Below are positions 23,712 through 31,542 of a stretch of 37,276 bases of DNA, piece after piece. Position 1 is the first letter of the stretch; each line of letters opens with the position of its first letter. Location of the stretch: contig JAEDGW010000013.1 of assembly GCA_016297325.1 (NCBI GenBank), forward strand, positions 1 through 37,276, given 5' to 3'. The position numbers were made by a program, and so were the translations under genes. The notes beneath the pieces are model-generated. The model saw only the letters and a program-made list of their open reading frames with translations. It did not search any database and was not told the origin of the DNA. The stretch comes from Coprococcus sp. Lineage in GTDB: Bacteria; Bacillota; Clostridia; Lachnospirales; Lachnospiraceae.

Positions 23712-24332
23712 ATGAAGAAGAAAAAGGACGAGTTTTATTTCAAGAATCTGAATACATGTGTGGAGATCTCGTATCAGGCGGCGGAGTTTCTGAAGAACGT
23801 GGTCACTGATTTTTCAGTGGACATCATGAAGGAGAGACTTGACCATATGCATGAACTTGAGCAGAGGGCTGACGGAAAGAAACACAAGATGATGACAGTG
23901 CTCAGCCAGGCATTTATCACGCCTATTGAGAGGGAGGATCTGGTGGCGTTGTCAAATTATCTGGACGATATAACAGATGCTGTTGAGGATGTATTGCTGC
24001 AGATATACATGTGCAATGTGGACGACATCAGAGACGATGTGCTTCAGATGGTAGAATTGCTGCTTGAGTGTATCAAGGCCCTTCAGGATGTCATCGGAGA
24101 GCTGAAAAGGTTTAAGAGTTCAAAGACCATCGAGCAGAGCATAATCCGGGTAAATGACCTTGAGGAGCAGGGGGACAGGCTGTATGTGGAGAATATGCAC
24201 AGGCTGTACGGTGAGAGTGACCTCCGGACTGTGGTGGTGTGGAGGAGCATTTATGCATGCATAGAGAATTGCATGGATGTGTGCGAGCATGCGGCGGATA
24301 TTGTGAACACGGTGATCATGAAGAACTCATAG
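23712..24332 (+). CDS. DUF47 (PhoU-like) PiT accessory protein
   Basis: 206 residues, all-helical, soluble. It opens MKKKKDEFYFKNLNTCVEISYQAAEFL and carries HELEQRADGKKHKMM, FITPIEREDLVALSNYLDDITDAVED and VNDLEEQGDRLY, the acidic E/D-x-x-x-D metal-binding motifs of PhoU-like proteins. DUF47 proteins (Pap) typically sit beside pit genes and are thought to modulate the transporter. AAGGAG precedes the start. It ends the riboswitch-ATPase-PiT-DUF47 operon. Confidence 0.92.
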   Translation: MKKKKDEFYFKNLNTCVEISYQAAEFLKNVVTDFSVDIMKERLDHMHELEQRADGKKHKMMTVLSQAFITPIEREDLVALSNYLDDITDAVEDVLLQIYMCNVDDIRDDVLQMVELLLECIKALQDVIGELKRFKSSKTIEQSIIRVNDLEEQGDRLYVENMHRLYGESDLRTVVVWRSIYACIENCMDVCEHAADIVNTVIMKNS

Positions 24333-24458
24333 GCTGGAAACCTCATAGACTGGAGACATTCAAAGATGATCGCAGCGGGACACATTTACGAAAAAGTTTC
24401 ATCTTGAACTGGAAAATTTGTTATTTTTATCAAAATTTAGAAAATCCAGGATATTTAC

Positions 24459-24486
24459 TTGAATAAAATCTGTGTGAGAATATAAT
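24459..24486 (+). promoter_or_regulatory. Promoter for lrgAB
   Basis: TTGAAT (24459-24464), 16-base spacer, TATAAT (24481-24486). The predicted start near 24493 lies ten bases before a terminator hairpin and about 168 bases before lrgA. Confidence 0.6.
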
Positions 24487-24501
24487 AAGCAGAGGGTTTA
24501 A

Positions 24502-24556
24502 GGGTGGTTTGTATATACAGAGTAAGTGTATCTGTATATCGGACCTCCTTTTTTAT
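24502..24556 (+). terminator. Terminator hairpin in the lrgA leader
   Basis: Inner stem ATATACAGA / TCTGTATAT and an outer stem GGTGGTTT against GGACCTCC (wobbles and one mismatch) lead into a T6-7 run. With the promoter directly upstream it would end a ~60-base RNA before lrgA unless read through. The remaining leader to 24660 shows no other clear element. Confidence 0.7.
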
Positions 24557-24660
24557 GAAAATAACCCGGTATGCTGAGAAACGTATGTAGTCATGCATAT
24601 CCCAAATGTGCACAGTCATTCCACAGGTGCATGATATATTATAGAAAGAAGACATAAAAG

Positions 24661-25029
24661 ATGAAATATTTAAAGCAGTTTCTGATAATTCTTGCCATAT
24701 CATTTATCGGCGAGATACTTAAGTACATAGTTCCACTCTCAATCCCGGCAAGCATATACGGCATGGTCATCATGTTCATTTGCCTGCAGGCCAAGATCAT
24801 CAAGCTGGATGATGTGAAGAGCGTGGGCAAATTCCTGATAGAGATCATGCCTGTCATGTTCATTCCGGCCGGCGTGGGCCTCATGTCATCCTGGGGCACG
24901 CTCAAGCCTGTGCTGCTGCCGGTCAGCATCATAACGGTGGTCGTAATCATTGCGGTCATGCTGGCGGCTGGCTGGGTGTCACAGATTATAATAAGAAGAG
25001 ACAGGAAGAAGGAGACGGAAAATGAGTGA
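24661..25029 (+). CDS. lrgA: CidA/LrgA family membrane protein
   Basis: 122 residues with four membrane helices, the full LrgA length. It has the family's IPASIYGMVIMFICL segment and GKFLIEIMPVMFIPAGVGLM, which in holin-like CidA/LrgA proteins form helices 2 and 3. It overlaps lrgB by eight bases. LrgAB-type pairs modulate murein hydrolase activity in Staphylococcus; in Bacillus and Streptococcus related pairs (PftAB) take up pyruvate. Either role fits here. The ribosome site is modest (AGAAG). Confidence 0.9.
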   Translation: MKYLKQFLIILAISFIGEILKYIVPLSIPASIYGMVIMFICLQAKIIKLDDVKSVGKFLIEIMPVMFIPAGVGLMSSWGTLKPVLLPVSIITVVVIIAVMLAAGWVSQIIIRRDRKKETENE

Positions 25030-25714
25030 TCTGTTTGAATCGTCCATATTTGCAGGAGTGACAATAAGCCTCCTTGCATATATGTTTGGAAGTGTACTTA
25101 AGAAGAAACTTAAGATAGCAATACTGAACCCGTTGCTGGTGTCCATCATAGTGACCATAGTGGTGCTTGTGGTGGCGGATGTAGATTATGATGTGTACAA
25201 TGAGGGCGCAAAATATCTGAGCTGGTTTTTGACACCGGCCACGGTATGTCTTGCCATCCCGCTCTATGAACAGTGGGAGTTGCTGAAGCACAATTACAAG
25301 GCTGTGCTTGGAGGTATAGTTGCCGGAGTTATAACGAGTCTTACGACGGTTCTTGTGCTGTGCAAGGTCATGGGCCTGTCCCACAAGGACTATGTAACGC
25401 TTCTTCCAAAGTCCATCACCACTGCTATCGGAATGGGCGTGTCTGAGGAGCTCGGCGGCTATGTGACCATCACGGTTGCAGTCATAGTTGTGACAGGTGT
25501 TATCGGCAACATAATCGGAGAGATAGTGTTCAAGATATTCCGGATAGAAGAGCCTATATCCAAGGGACTTGCCCTGGGTTCATCAGCCCACGCCATCGGA
25601 ACTGCAAAGGCGATGGAGATCGGTGAGGTTGAGGGTGCCATGAGCAGCCTGTCAATCGCTGTCACTGGAATACTTACAGTTATACTTGCGTCAGTGTATT
25701 CGCATTTCATGTAG
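25022..25714 (+). CDS. lrgB: LrgB family membrane protein
   Basis: 230 residues, about six or seven membrane helices. Family features are the LTPATVCLAIPLYEQWELLK segment (here FLTPATVCLAIPLY), LLPKSITTAIGMGVSEELGG, and LGSSAHAIGTAKAMEIGEVEGAMSSL near the C-terminus. It is translationally coupled to lrgA by overlap and its AGGAAGGAG-like site lies within the lrgA end. It ends 21 bases from the convergent PucR regulator gene; I see no terminator hairpin between them, so transcripts may run into each other. Confidence 0.92.
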   Translation: MSDLFESSIFAGVTISLLAYMFGSVLKKKLKIAILNPLLVSIIVTIVVLVVADVDYDVYNEGAKYLSWFLTPATVCLAIPLYEQWELLKHNYKAVLGGIVAGVITSLTTVLVLCKVMGLSHKDYVTLLPKSITTAIGMGVSEELGGYVTITVAVIVVTGVIGNIIGEIVFKIFRIEEPISKGLALGSSAHAIGTAKAMEIGEVEGAMSSLSIAVTGILTVILASVYSHFM

Positions 25715-25735
25715 AATAAGAATGATTGGGGAGAG

Positions 25736-26875
25736 TTACATTTTGCTTATCTCTCTGAGTTTATACGCGGCCATGAGCTGGAATCTGACCTCCGCATCGG
25801 AGAGATCATATTCCAGCTCTTCTTTTATTATCCTGAGCCTGTAATTTATCGTATTCCTGTGGCAGAACATTTTCTCGGAGATGTGCTGTACACTGCCGCT
25901 GCACTTCAGATATTCGTACAGGGTGTCCGTCAGAGCTGAGTGATGGGTTTTGTCGTACTCTATGACCGAGCCTAACTGCTCTGTGACAAATGAGTGAATG
26001 AGCCGTGCATCATCGACCTCCAGAAGGATCCGCAGGAATCCGAGGCTGTTGTAATCACAGTATATGTTGTCTGAGGTAAATTCCCTTGCGGACACTGCGC
26101 GGCGGTAACTCTGGGGAAGCTCTGTCAGGGACAGAACCGGGCTTCCGGAACCCATATGTATGCTGCGGTCCGGGAATCTTGCCTCCAGAGACTCAGCGAT
26201 GTCTGTGCATTTGTCTGCGATGGATCCGGAGGAAGGGCATCTCAGGATGACTGTCGGACTGCCATCGTATACAAATGCATGGAAGACAAGATCTGTATTG
26301 TTGCAGACCTTCTGCAGGATATACATGAACTCGTCTGTTGCCTCTGTATCGATGGACAGAACGTTGTAGTAGCCATTGTTGAATCCGGAGCCTCTTATTG
26401 TGTCATTCTGCTCGTCGGTCAGGGCATTCCCCATGAGTATATTCTGAAATGCTGCCGTCATATTGCCGTCATCCCTGGAGTCTTCAAATATCCTGTTGTA
26501 GTAGTCGTGGGTTATATCGAATATCCTTGTGTCCCATGGCATGGTGAACAGCGGGAACGAATATCGGTGGCACAGCCGGACGATCTCGTCGGTTATGTCC
26601 TCCTCAAATATATATCTGCCGGTGTTCAGGATGAGTCCGCAGGTCCCTCTCTTTATGAGTTCCTTGATAAATGCCCTGAGCCAGTCCTCACGCTCGCCCG
26701 AGGTCACACCCGTTGTGATGATCAGCTCTCCTCCGTTCAGGAATGTAGATGTGGATATATCCTCTGATATGTATACCCAGCTTACGATATTCTCCATTCC
26801 CTTTCCACCGGATACCAGGTTAAGGTTATATTTACGTTTGGTATCATAGTACAGATCTCTAAGAAAAATGGCCAT
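25736..26875 (-). CDS. PucR-family transcriptional regulator
   Basis: 379 residues. The N-terminal PucR domain (about 1-125) has the usual GMENIVSWVYISEDISTSTFLNGGELIITTG start; the middle is a GGDEF-like/CdaR region; the C-terminus is the HTH_30 domain, with LTDTLYEYLKCSGSVQHISEKMFCHRNTINYRLRII. PucR proteins respond to nitrogenous metabolites and commonly sit beside purine, GABA or polyamine catabolic genes. It is divergent from the GABA-type aminotransferase across 288 bases, which suggests it controls that gene. The start at 26875 is set by a GGGAGG site; an upstream ATG at 26929 is not supported. Confidence 0.9.
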   Translation of the reverse strand: MAIFLRDLYYDTKRKYNLNLVSGGKGMENIVSWVYISEDISTSTFLNGGELIITTGVTSGEREDWLRAFIKELIKRGTCGLILNTGRYIFEEDITDEIVRLCHRYSFPLFTMPWDTRIFDITHDYYNRIFEDSRDDGNMTAAFQNILMGNALTDEQNDTIRGSGFNNGYYNVLSIDTEATDEFMYILQKVCNNTDLVFHAFVYDGSPTVILRCPSSGSIADKCTDIAESLEARFPDRSIHMGSGSPVLSLTELPQSYRRAVSAREFTSDNIYCDYNSLGFLRILLEVDDARLIHSFVTEQLGSVIEYDKTHHSALTDTLYEYLKCSGSVQHISEKMFCHRNTINYRLRIIKEELEYDLSDAEVRFQLMAAYKLREISKM

Positions 26876-26975
26876 GTCAGTGTCCCTCCCTGTATTACAC
26901 GCACATATATTATCCTCTAAAAAGCACATTATATATTATTATCACTGCGTATTAGTCTTGTGTCAATGCCGAAAA

Positions 26976-27045
26976 TGTGCTGTGAGCACAAACACGTTCT
27001 AATATTTTGTGCCTGGCGAATATGGTATAACACCCCCGGTTGTGC
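26976..27045. promoter_or_regulatory. Candidate PucR operator region
   Basis: TGTGCT-GTG-AGCACA (26976-26990) is a perfect dyad. The hexamer TTGTGC occurs once inverted (26986-26991) and twice direct (27007-27012 and 27040-27045), and a TATAAC -10-like box lies at 27026-27031. Repeated half-sites in a divergent promoter region are what a PucR regulator would be expected to bind. Nothing else stands out in 26876-27163. Confidence 0.4.
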
Positions 27046-27163
27046 GATTCTATATGCAGAAAGAGAACAAGGAGCTCGAATGACAGAAAAATGAATTCTA
27101 TCTGCAATAGGGCTTCGGCAATACATTTATAAGAATCAGACCATATATAAGGAGGACAAAATT

Positions 27164-28519
27164 ATGCTTAGAACAGATTTGCCAGAGATAATCACAGAGA
27201 CACTGCCGGGACCAAAGGCAGCAGAGGTTATAAAGAGAAGAGAGAAGGCTGTGCCATCAGCCATCAGATGTGCGTATCCGGTCGTTATAGACAAGGGTGA
27301 GGGAGCCATGATACAGGATGTGGATGGCAACAAGTTCCTCGACTGGATAGGTGGTGTCGGAGTTCTGAATATCGGCTTCTCCCAGCCTGAGGTCGTTGAG
27401 GCTGTCAAGGCGCAGGCCGACAAATATTTTCACGGCATGTTCAACGTTGTAACCCATGAGGGATATGTGGCACTCGCTGAGAAGCTTGCTTCCATCGCAC
27501 CGGTAAAGGGCGACGAGAAGAAGGTGTTCTTCGCAAACAGTGGAGCCGAGGCTGACGAGAATGCTGTAAAGGTTGCAAAGAGCTTTACAAAGAGACCGAA
27601 TATCATCGTATTCTCCGGAGCTTTCCACGGCAGAACACATTACACAATGGCCATGACATCCAAGAAGGCCTATGCAAAGGGTATGGGTGAGCTTGCAAAT
27701 GGAGTGTTCAGGGCACAGTTCCCATATTACTACAGGAATCCTGAGGGAATGCCACAGGAGGCAGCCCTTGACTATTATATGAAGTCACTGACAGATGTGT
27801 TTGAGCAGTGCGCAGCCGCAGATACCATCGCAGCGGTTGTTGTAGAGCCACTTCAGGGTGAGGGAGGATTTATACCTGCACCTATCGAGTGGGTAAAGGC
27901 TGTCAGAAAGCTTTGTGATGACAATGGAATCCTTCTTATCGCAGATGAGGTACAGAGCGGCTTCTGCAGGACAGGAAGAATATTTGCCAGCGTATATTGG
28001 CAGGAGGCAGGCGTACAGCCTGATATCATAGCTACAGCCAAGTCTATAGCAGCAGGTGTACCGCTGTCAGCCATCATCGCAAGATCAGAGATCATGGAGG
28101 CTGTCGCTCCCGGAACGATAGGCGGTACATACTGTGGAAACCCACTTGCCTGTGCTGCGGCTCTCAAGACTATCGAGATCATGGAGAGAGACAACCTTGC
28201 AGGACGTTCATGTGAGATCGGTGAGAAGGTTGTGGCAAGATACAATGAGCTCAAGGAAAAGTATGAGTGTGTTGGCGATGTCAGAGGACTCGGCGGAATG
28301 GTCGGCATAGAGTTTGTCAAGGATAAGAAGACTAAGGAGCCTGCTCCTGAGCTTACATCTGCAGTTATCACCGAGTGCTGGAAGCACGGCCTGCTGGTTG
28401 AGGGAGCAGGAACCTACAACAATGTCATAAGATTCCTTGCACCTCTTGTTATCACAGATGAGCAGCTTGCAGCCGGCCTTGATATCTTTGAGGCAGCAGT
28501 GGAGGCGGCATCTAAGTAA
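27164..28519 (+). CDS. gabT: Class III aminotransferase, 4-aminobutyrate type
   Basis: 451 residues, fold-type I PLP enzyme. The N-terminal PGPKAAEVIKRREKAVPSAI is typical of GABA transaminases. Other marks: FANSGAEADENAVKVAK (cofactor phosphate), GAFHGRTHYTMAMTS, the ADEVQSGFCRTG Asp, and the Schiff-base Lys293 in ATAKSIAAGVPL. Expected reaction: transfer of an omega-amino group (GABA or similar) to 2-oxoglutarate or pyruvate, giving a semialdehyde. Exact substrate is not proven; beta-alanine, 5-aminovalerate or taurine are alternatives. A TAAGGAGG site supports the start. It lies between the divergent PucR gene and an XRE-cupin regulator. Confidence 0.85.
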   Translation: MLRTDLPEIITETLPGPKAAEVIKRREKAVPSAIRCAYPVVIDKGEGAMIQDVDGNKFLDWIGGVGVLNIGFSQPEVVEAVKAQADKYFHGMFNVVTHEGYVALAEKLASIAPVKGDEKKVFFANSGAEADENAVKVAKSFTKRPNIIVFSGAFHGRTHYTMAMTSKKAYAKGMGELANGVFRAQFPYYYRNPEGMPQEAALDYYMKSLTDVFEQCAAADTIAAVVVEPLQGEGGFIPAPIEWVKAVRKLCDDNGILLIADEVQSGFCRTGRIFASVYWQEAGVQPDIIATAKSIAAGVPLSAIIARSEIMEAVAPGTIGGTYCGNPLACAAALKTIEIMERDNLAGRSCEIGEKVVARYNELKEKYECVGDVRGLGGMVGIEFVKDKKTKEPAPELTSAVITECWKHGLLVEGAGTYNNVIRFLAPLVITDEQLAAGLDIFEAAVEAASK

Positions 28520-28610
28520 GCTGTTGATATCCAACTCGTATCTGATGTGTGGTTAAGGTTGAAAAAGACAGAGATATAGGACATAATATGTCGTAAGCGG
28601 GAGGATTGCT

Positions 28611-29165
28611 ATGGATTATTTATCACATAATGTTGCTGTGAATCTGAATAGAATGAGGACCTCCAAGGGCATGAGTCTGGATGTACTGTCTGAGCAGACC
28701 GGTGTCAGCAAGAGCATGCTGGCACAGATAGAGAAGGGTACTGCGAATCCGTCTCTGGGTGTCATGGGCAAGATTGCCAGTGGCCTCAGGGTTGAATTTC
28801 ATGAACTTATCGATCCACCGCCCATGGAGGCCTGCCTTGTGGATCCCGAAGAGCTTGTTCCTATAAAGGAGGCGAAGGGACAATACAAGGTGTGGACGTG
28901 CTTTCCATATGAGGACAGCCATGAGGTGGAGATATACCGTATTGATATTGAGCCGGGAGGTGCATATGTCAGCGGTTCACATGGTGAGAAGACAAGAGAA
29001 TACCTGTCGGTTACAGAGGGCGTTCTGACTGTTGAGGCAGGCGATACAAAACAGAAGGTTGGCAAGAACCAGATATACAGGTTCGAGACCGACAAGGTTC
29101 ATGTGTACAGCAACGATGGAAATGAAAAGGTGAGCTGTATATGTGTATTTCTGGATTACCATTAG
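28611..29165 (+). CDS. XRE-cupin transcriptional regulator
   Basis: 184 residues. An N-terminal HTH_3 domain (VNLNRMRTSKGMSLDVLSEQTGVSKSMLAQIEKG) is joined to a C-terminal cupin_2 domain (IDIEPGGAYVSGSHGEKTREYLSVTEGVLTVEAGD...). The cupin keeps His and Glu residues of the small-molecule or metal pocket (SHGEKTREY). Such regulators (PuuR, SutR types) often repress polyamine or amino acid catabolism. It has a GGGAGG site and lies between two aminotransferase genes, 91 bases after the first, so it may regulate the second unit through the operator-like repeats at 29341-29380. Confidence 0.9.
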   Translation: MDYLSHNVAVNLNRMRTSKGMSLDVLSEQTGVSKSMLAQIEKGTANPSLGVMGKIASGLRVEFHELIDPPPMEACLVDPEELVPIKEAKGQYKVWTCFPYEDSHEVEIYRIDIEPGGAYVSGSHGEKTREYLSVTEGVLTVEAGDTKQKVGKNQIYRFETDKVHVYSNDGNEKVSCICVFLDYH

Positions 29166-29340
29166 CTCAAGGCTGTGTGCTGTAATAAGTGCAAAATAAT
29201 GCACGCACAAGATAGCTGCAAAGAATTATCACTTGTTCAATATATTGCACAATATGTTCAATAAAATAATGTTCTAAAGCGATAGGTTATACAAACAAAG
29301 CTAGATAATAAGCCGATCTTAAGAAAATTAAGAAAAGGTG

Positions 29341-29380
29341 TTGACATGTATTATATTGAGTGGTATCTTAAACATGTCAA
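29341..29380 (+). promoter_or_regulatory. Promoter with flanking 9-bp inverted repeat before the second aminotransferase
   Basis: TTGACA (29341-29346), 17-base spacer, TATCTT (29364-29369). The -35 lies within TTGACATGT (29341-29349), whose exact inverse ACATGTCAA occurs at 29372-29380, around the expected transcription start. The centres of the arms are 31 bases apart, about three helical turns. A dimeric repressor gripping both sides of the promoter is a reasonable reading. Farther upstream, 29166-29340 holds a small dyad (ATATTG-CA-CAATAT, 29242-29255) and no gene. Confidence 0.6.
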
Positions 29381-29399
29381 ATATAAAGAACAAGAATTT

Positions 29400-29451
29400 A
29401 AGGCAAAGGAGCCTGGACGAATATTCGTCCGTTGTCTCCTTTGCCTTTTTT
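29400..29451 (+). terminator. Terminator hairpin in the second aminotransferase leader
   Basis: Outer 12-bp stem AAGGCAAAGGAG / CTCCTTTGCCTT enclosing the self-complementary GGACGAATATTCGTCC, then a T6 run. It begins some 24 bases after the predicted transcription start and about 70 bases before the start codon, so it would attenuate the gene. Confidence 0.85.
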
Positions 29452-29522
29452 GATGCTTGGGGACGAAAGCTATCCGGCACCATGATTCTTCTAATTTTAC
29501 GAATGTAGTGGAGGTAAGGATT

Positions 29523-30740
29523 ATGAAATTAAAAGACACAGGATTAACATTTCAGGACATCAAGGACAAGGTAGACAAGTACATGATCGAGACATATGAG
29601 CGTTTCGATTTTCTCGCAGAGACAGCAAAGGACATGTACATATATGATGAGAACGGCAACGGATATCTTGATTTCTATGCCGGAATCGCAGTAAACAGCG
29701 CAGGTAACTGCAACGAGAAGGTTGTTGAGGCTGTCAAGGATCAGGTCGGAGACATCATGCACACATTCAACTATCCTTACACGATCCCACAGGCACTGCT
29801 TGCTGAGAAGGTTTGTACGACCATTGGAATGGACAAGATATTCTTCCAGAACTCAGGAACAGAGGCCAATGAGGCCATGATCAAGATGGCACGTAAGTAT
29901 GGTATTGAGAAGTATGGTCCAAACCGTTACCATATCGTAACTGCAAAGCAGGGCTTCCACGGAAGAACATTTGGTGCCATGTCAGCAACAGGTCAGCCGG
30001 GAAATGGCTGTCAGGTAGGATTCGGCCCTATGACATACGGTTTCTCATATGCTCCATATAATGACCTTCAGGCATTCAAGGATGCATGTACAGAGAACAC
30101 AATAGCGATCATGGTTGAGCCTGTACAGGGCGAGGGCGGTGTACATCCTGCAACGATGGAATTCATGAAGGGACTCAGAGAGTTCTGTGATGAGAACGAC
30201 ATGCTTCTCCTTATAGACGAGGTTCAGACAGGCTGGTGCAGAACAGGAAATATCATGTCATACATGAATTACGGAATCAAGCCGGATATCGTATCCATGG
30301 CAAAGGCTCTCGGCGGTGGAATGCCAATTGGAGCTATATGTGCAACCAAAGAGGTTGCAAAGGCATTCACACCTGGTTCACATGGAACAACATTTGGTGG
30401 ACATCCAGTATCATGTGCAGCAGCACTTGCAGAGGTAAATGAGCTGCTTGACAGAGATCTTGCAGGAAATGCAAAGAAGATGGGAGATTACTTCGCAGCA
30501 AAGCTTGAGAAGATCCCACATGTAAAGGAAGTAAGACATCAGGGACTCCTGGTTGGTGTTGAGTTCGATGATACGATCGGCGGCGTGGATGTAAAGCATG
30601 GCTGTCTCGACAGAAAGCTTCTCATCACAGCAATCGGAGCTCATATAATCCGTATGATCCCACCACTTATCGTGAACGAGGAGCAGTGCGATAAGGCTGT
30701 TGAGATCATCACAGATGCAGTGGCAGAGTTAAGTAAATAG
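29523..30740 (+). CDS. Class III aminotransferase, acetylornithine/ornithine-like
   Basis: 405 residues. It has the ArgD/ornithine-aminotransferase arrangement: YIYDENGNGYLDFYAGIAVN, FFQNSGTEANEAMIKMARK, KQGFHGRTFGAMSATGQ, MLLLIDEVQTGWCRTG and the PLP Lys261 (SMAKALGGGMPIGA). It is distinct from the first aminotransferase (shorter, different N-terminus). No arginine-biosynthesis genes are nearby, which argues for a catabolic role on an omega-amino group (ornithine, putrescine, GABA or related). The start is set by GGAGG before 29523; an earlier ATG at 29457 overlaps the leader. The kinase-like gene follows by 34 bases. Confidence 0.85.
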   Translation: MKLKDTGLTFQDIKDKVDKYMIETYERFDFLAETAKDMYIYDENGNGYLDFYAGIAVNSAGNCNEKVVEAVKDQVGDIMHTFNYPYTIPQALLAEKVCTTIGMDKIFFQNSGTEANEAMIKMARKYGIEKYGPNRYHIVTAKQGFHGRTFGAMSATGQPGNGCQVGFGPMTYGFSYAPYNDLQAFKDACTENTIAIMVEPVQGEGGVHPATMEFMKGLREFCDENDMLLLIDEVQTGWCRTGNIMSYMNYGIKPDIVSMAKALGGGMPIGAICATKEVAKAFTPGSHGTTFGGHPVSCAAALAEVNELLDRDLAGNAKKMGDYFAAKLEKIPHVKEVRHQGLLVGVEFDDTIGGVDVKHGCLDRKLLITAIGAHIIRMIPPLIVNEEQCDKAVEIITDAVAELSK

Positions 30741-30774
30741 GGGAAGCGCGAAGCCCCTGGAAGGAGCGATGTAG

Positions 30775-31368
30775 ATGAAACATTTTGTTGTGACCGTCGG
30801 ATGTGAATACGGCAGCGGCGGAATAGAGATAGGCAAGATGATAGCGAAATCCCTCGGAGTTGAGTATTACGACAGAGACCTTATAGACAAGGTCGTTGAG
30901 GAGATAGGCGTTGACAGAGATCTTGTCAAGAAGGCAGATCAGGGTGAGACAGTCAAGTATGAATTTGACACGAGCTTTGGTCCAAGATATGCAAATCTTA
31001 CAAACAGGGTTATTTATAAGCAGTTTGAGGTTATCAATAAATTTGCTGAGAATTCCTCATGCGTGATCATAGGCCGGTGCAGTAATTATATACTCAAGGA
31101 CAGGGAAGACTGCCTGAACTTGTTCATATATGCACCGACAGAGAAGAGAATACAGTACGTCATGGAGAAGAAAGGACTCAAGCATGACGAGGCTGCCGAG
31201 CTGGTCAAGTACAATGACGGAATGCTCAGTTCCAGATATAACTACATGACCGGCGGAGACATGAGAGATTGCAGCATGCGAGACATGATGATAGACTCCA
31301 GTGTACTTGGTCTTGAAAAGACTGCAAAGTACATACTTCAGATGATAGATCTGAGATTTGAAGATTAG
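30775..31368 (+). CDS. Cytidylate kinase-like family protein
   Basis: 197 residues of the P-loop family annotated as cytidylate kinase-like (AAA_33/Cytidylate_kin2 type). The N-terminal FVVTVGCEYGSGGIEIGKMIAKSLGVEYYDRDLI carries the G-x-x-x-x-G-G-x-x-I-G variant of the Walker A loop and the YDRDLI motif. It is not the housekeeping Cmk. Its true substrate is unknown; such proteins are scattered through Firmicutes next to transport or catabolic genes. GGAAGGAG precedes the start, 34 bases after the aminotransferase, so it is co-transcribed with it. Confidence 0.85.
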   Translation: MKHFVVTVGCEYGSGGIEIGKMIAKSLGVEYYDRDLIDKVVEEIGVDRDLVKKADQGETVKYEFDTSFGPRYANLTNRVIYKQFEVINKFAENSSCVIIGRCSNYILKDREDCLNLFIYAPTEKRIQYVMEKKGLKHDEAAELVKYNDGMLSSRYNYMTGGDMRDCSMRDMMIDSSVLGLEKTAKYILQMIDLRFED

Positions 31369-31438
31369 ACATACTAAAAGAAATTGTGAATTAAGAGACA
31401 TACGTAATTCCAACTACATCGCGAATATGGGAAATGAC

Positions 31439-31486
31439 AATGGCGTCAGATAAACACAGGAAATGTGTTTGCTGACGTCATTTTTT
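31439..31486 (+). terminator. Terminator between the kinase-like gene and the fusion gene
   Basis: A 19-20-bp stem (arm AATGGCGTCAGATAAACACA, one or two wobble/mismatched pairs) with a GGAAA loop and a T6 run. It either ends the aminotransferase-kinase transcript or acts as a leader attenuator of the fusion gene; I see no convincing promoter between it and the start codon 57 bases on. Confidence 0.85.
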
Positions 31487-31542
31487 AGCTATAGGGATAT
31501 CTGAGACTGATGTGTTTGGAGAGGATTAGAAAGGATGATATT

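Noticed and set aside
29523..30740. Calling the second aminotransferase argD
   Set aside because: The sequence is ArgD-like, but no other arginine genes are present and the neighbourhood is catabolic; the symbol was left out.
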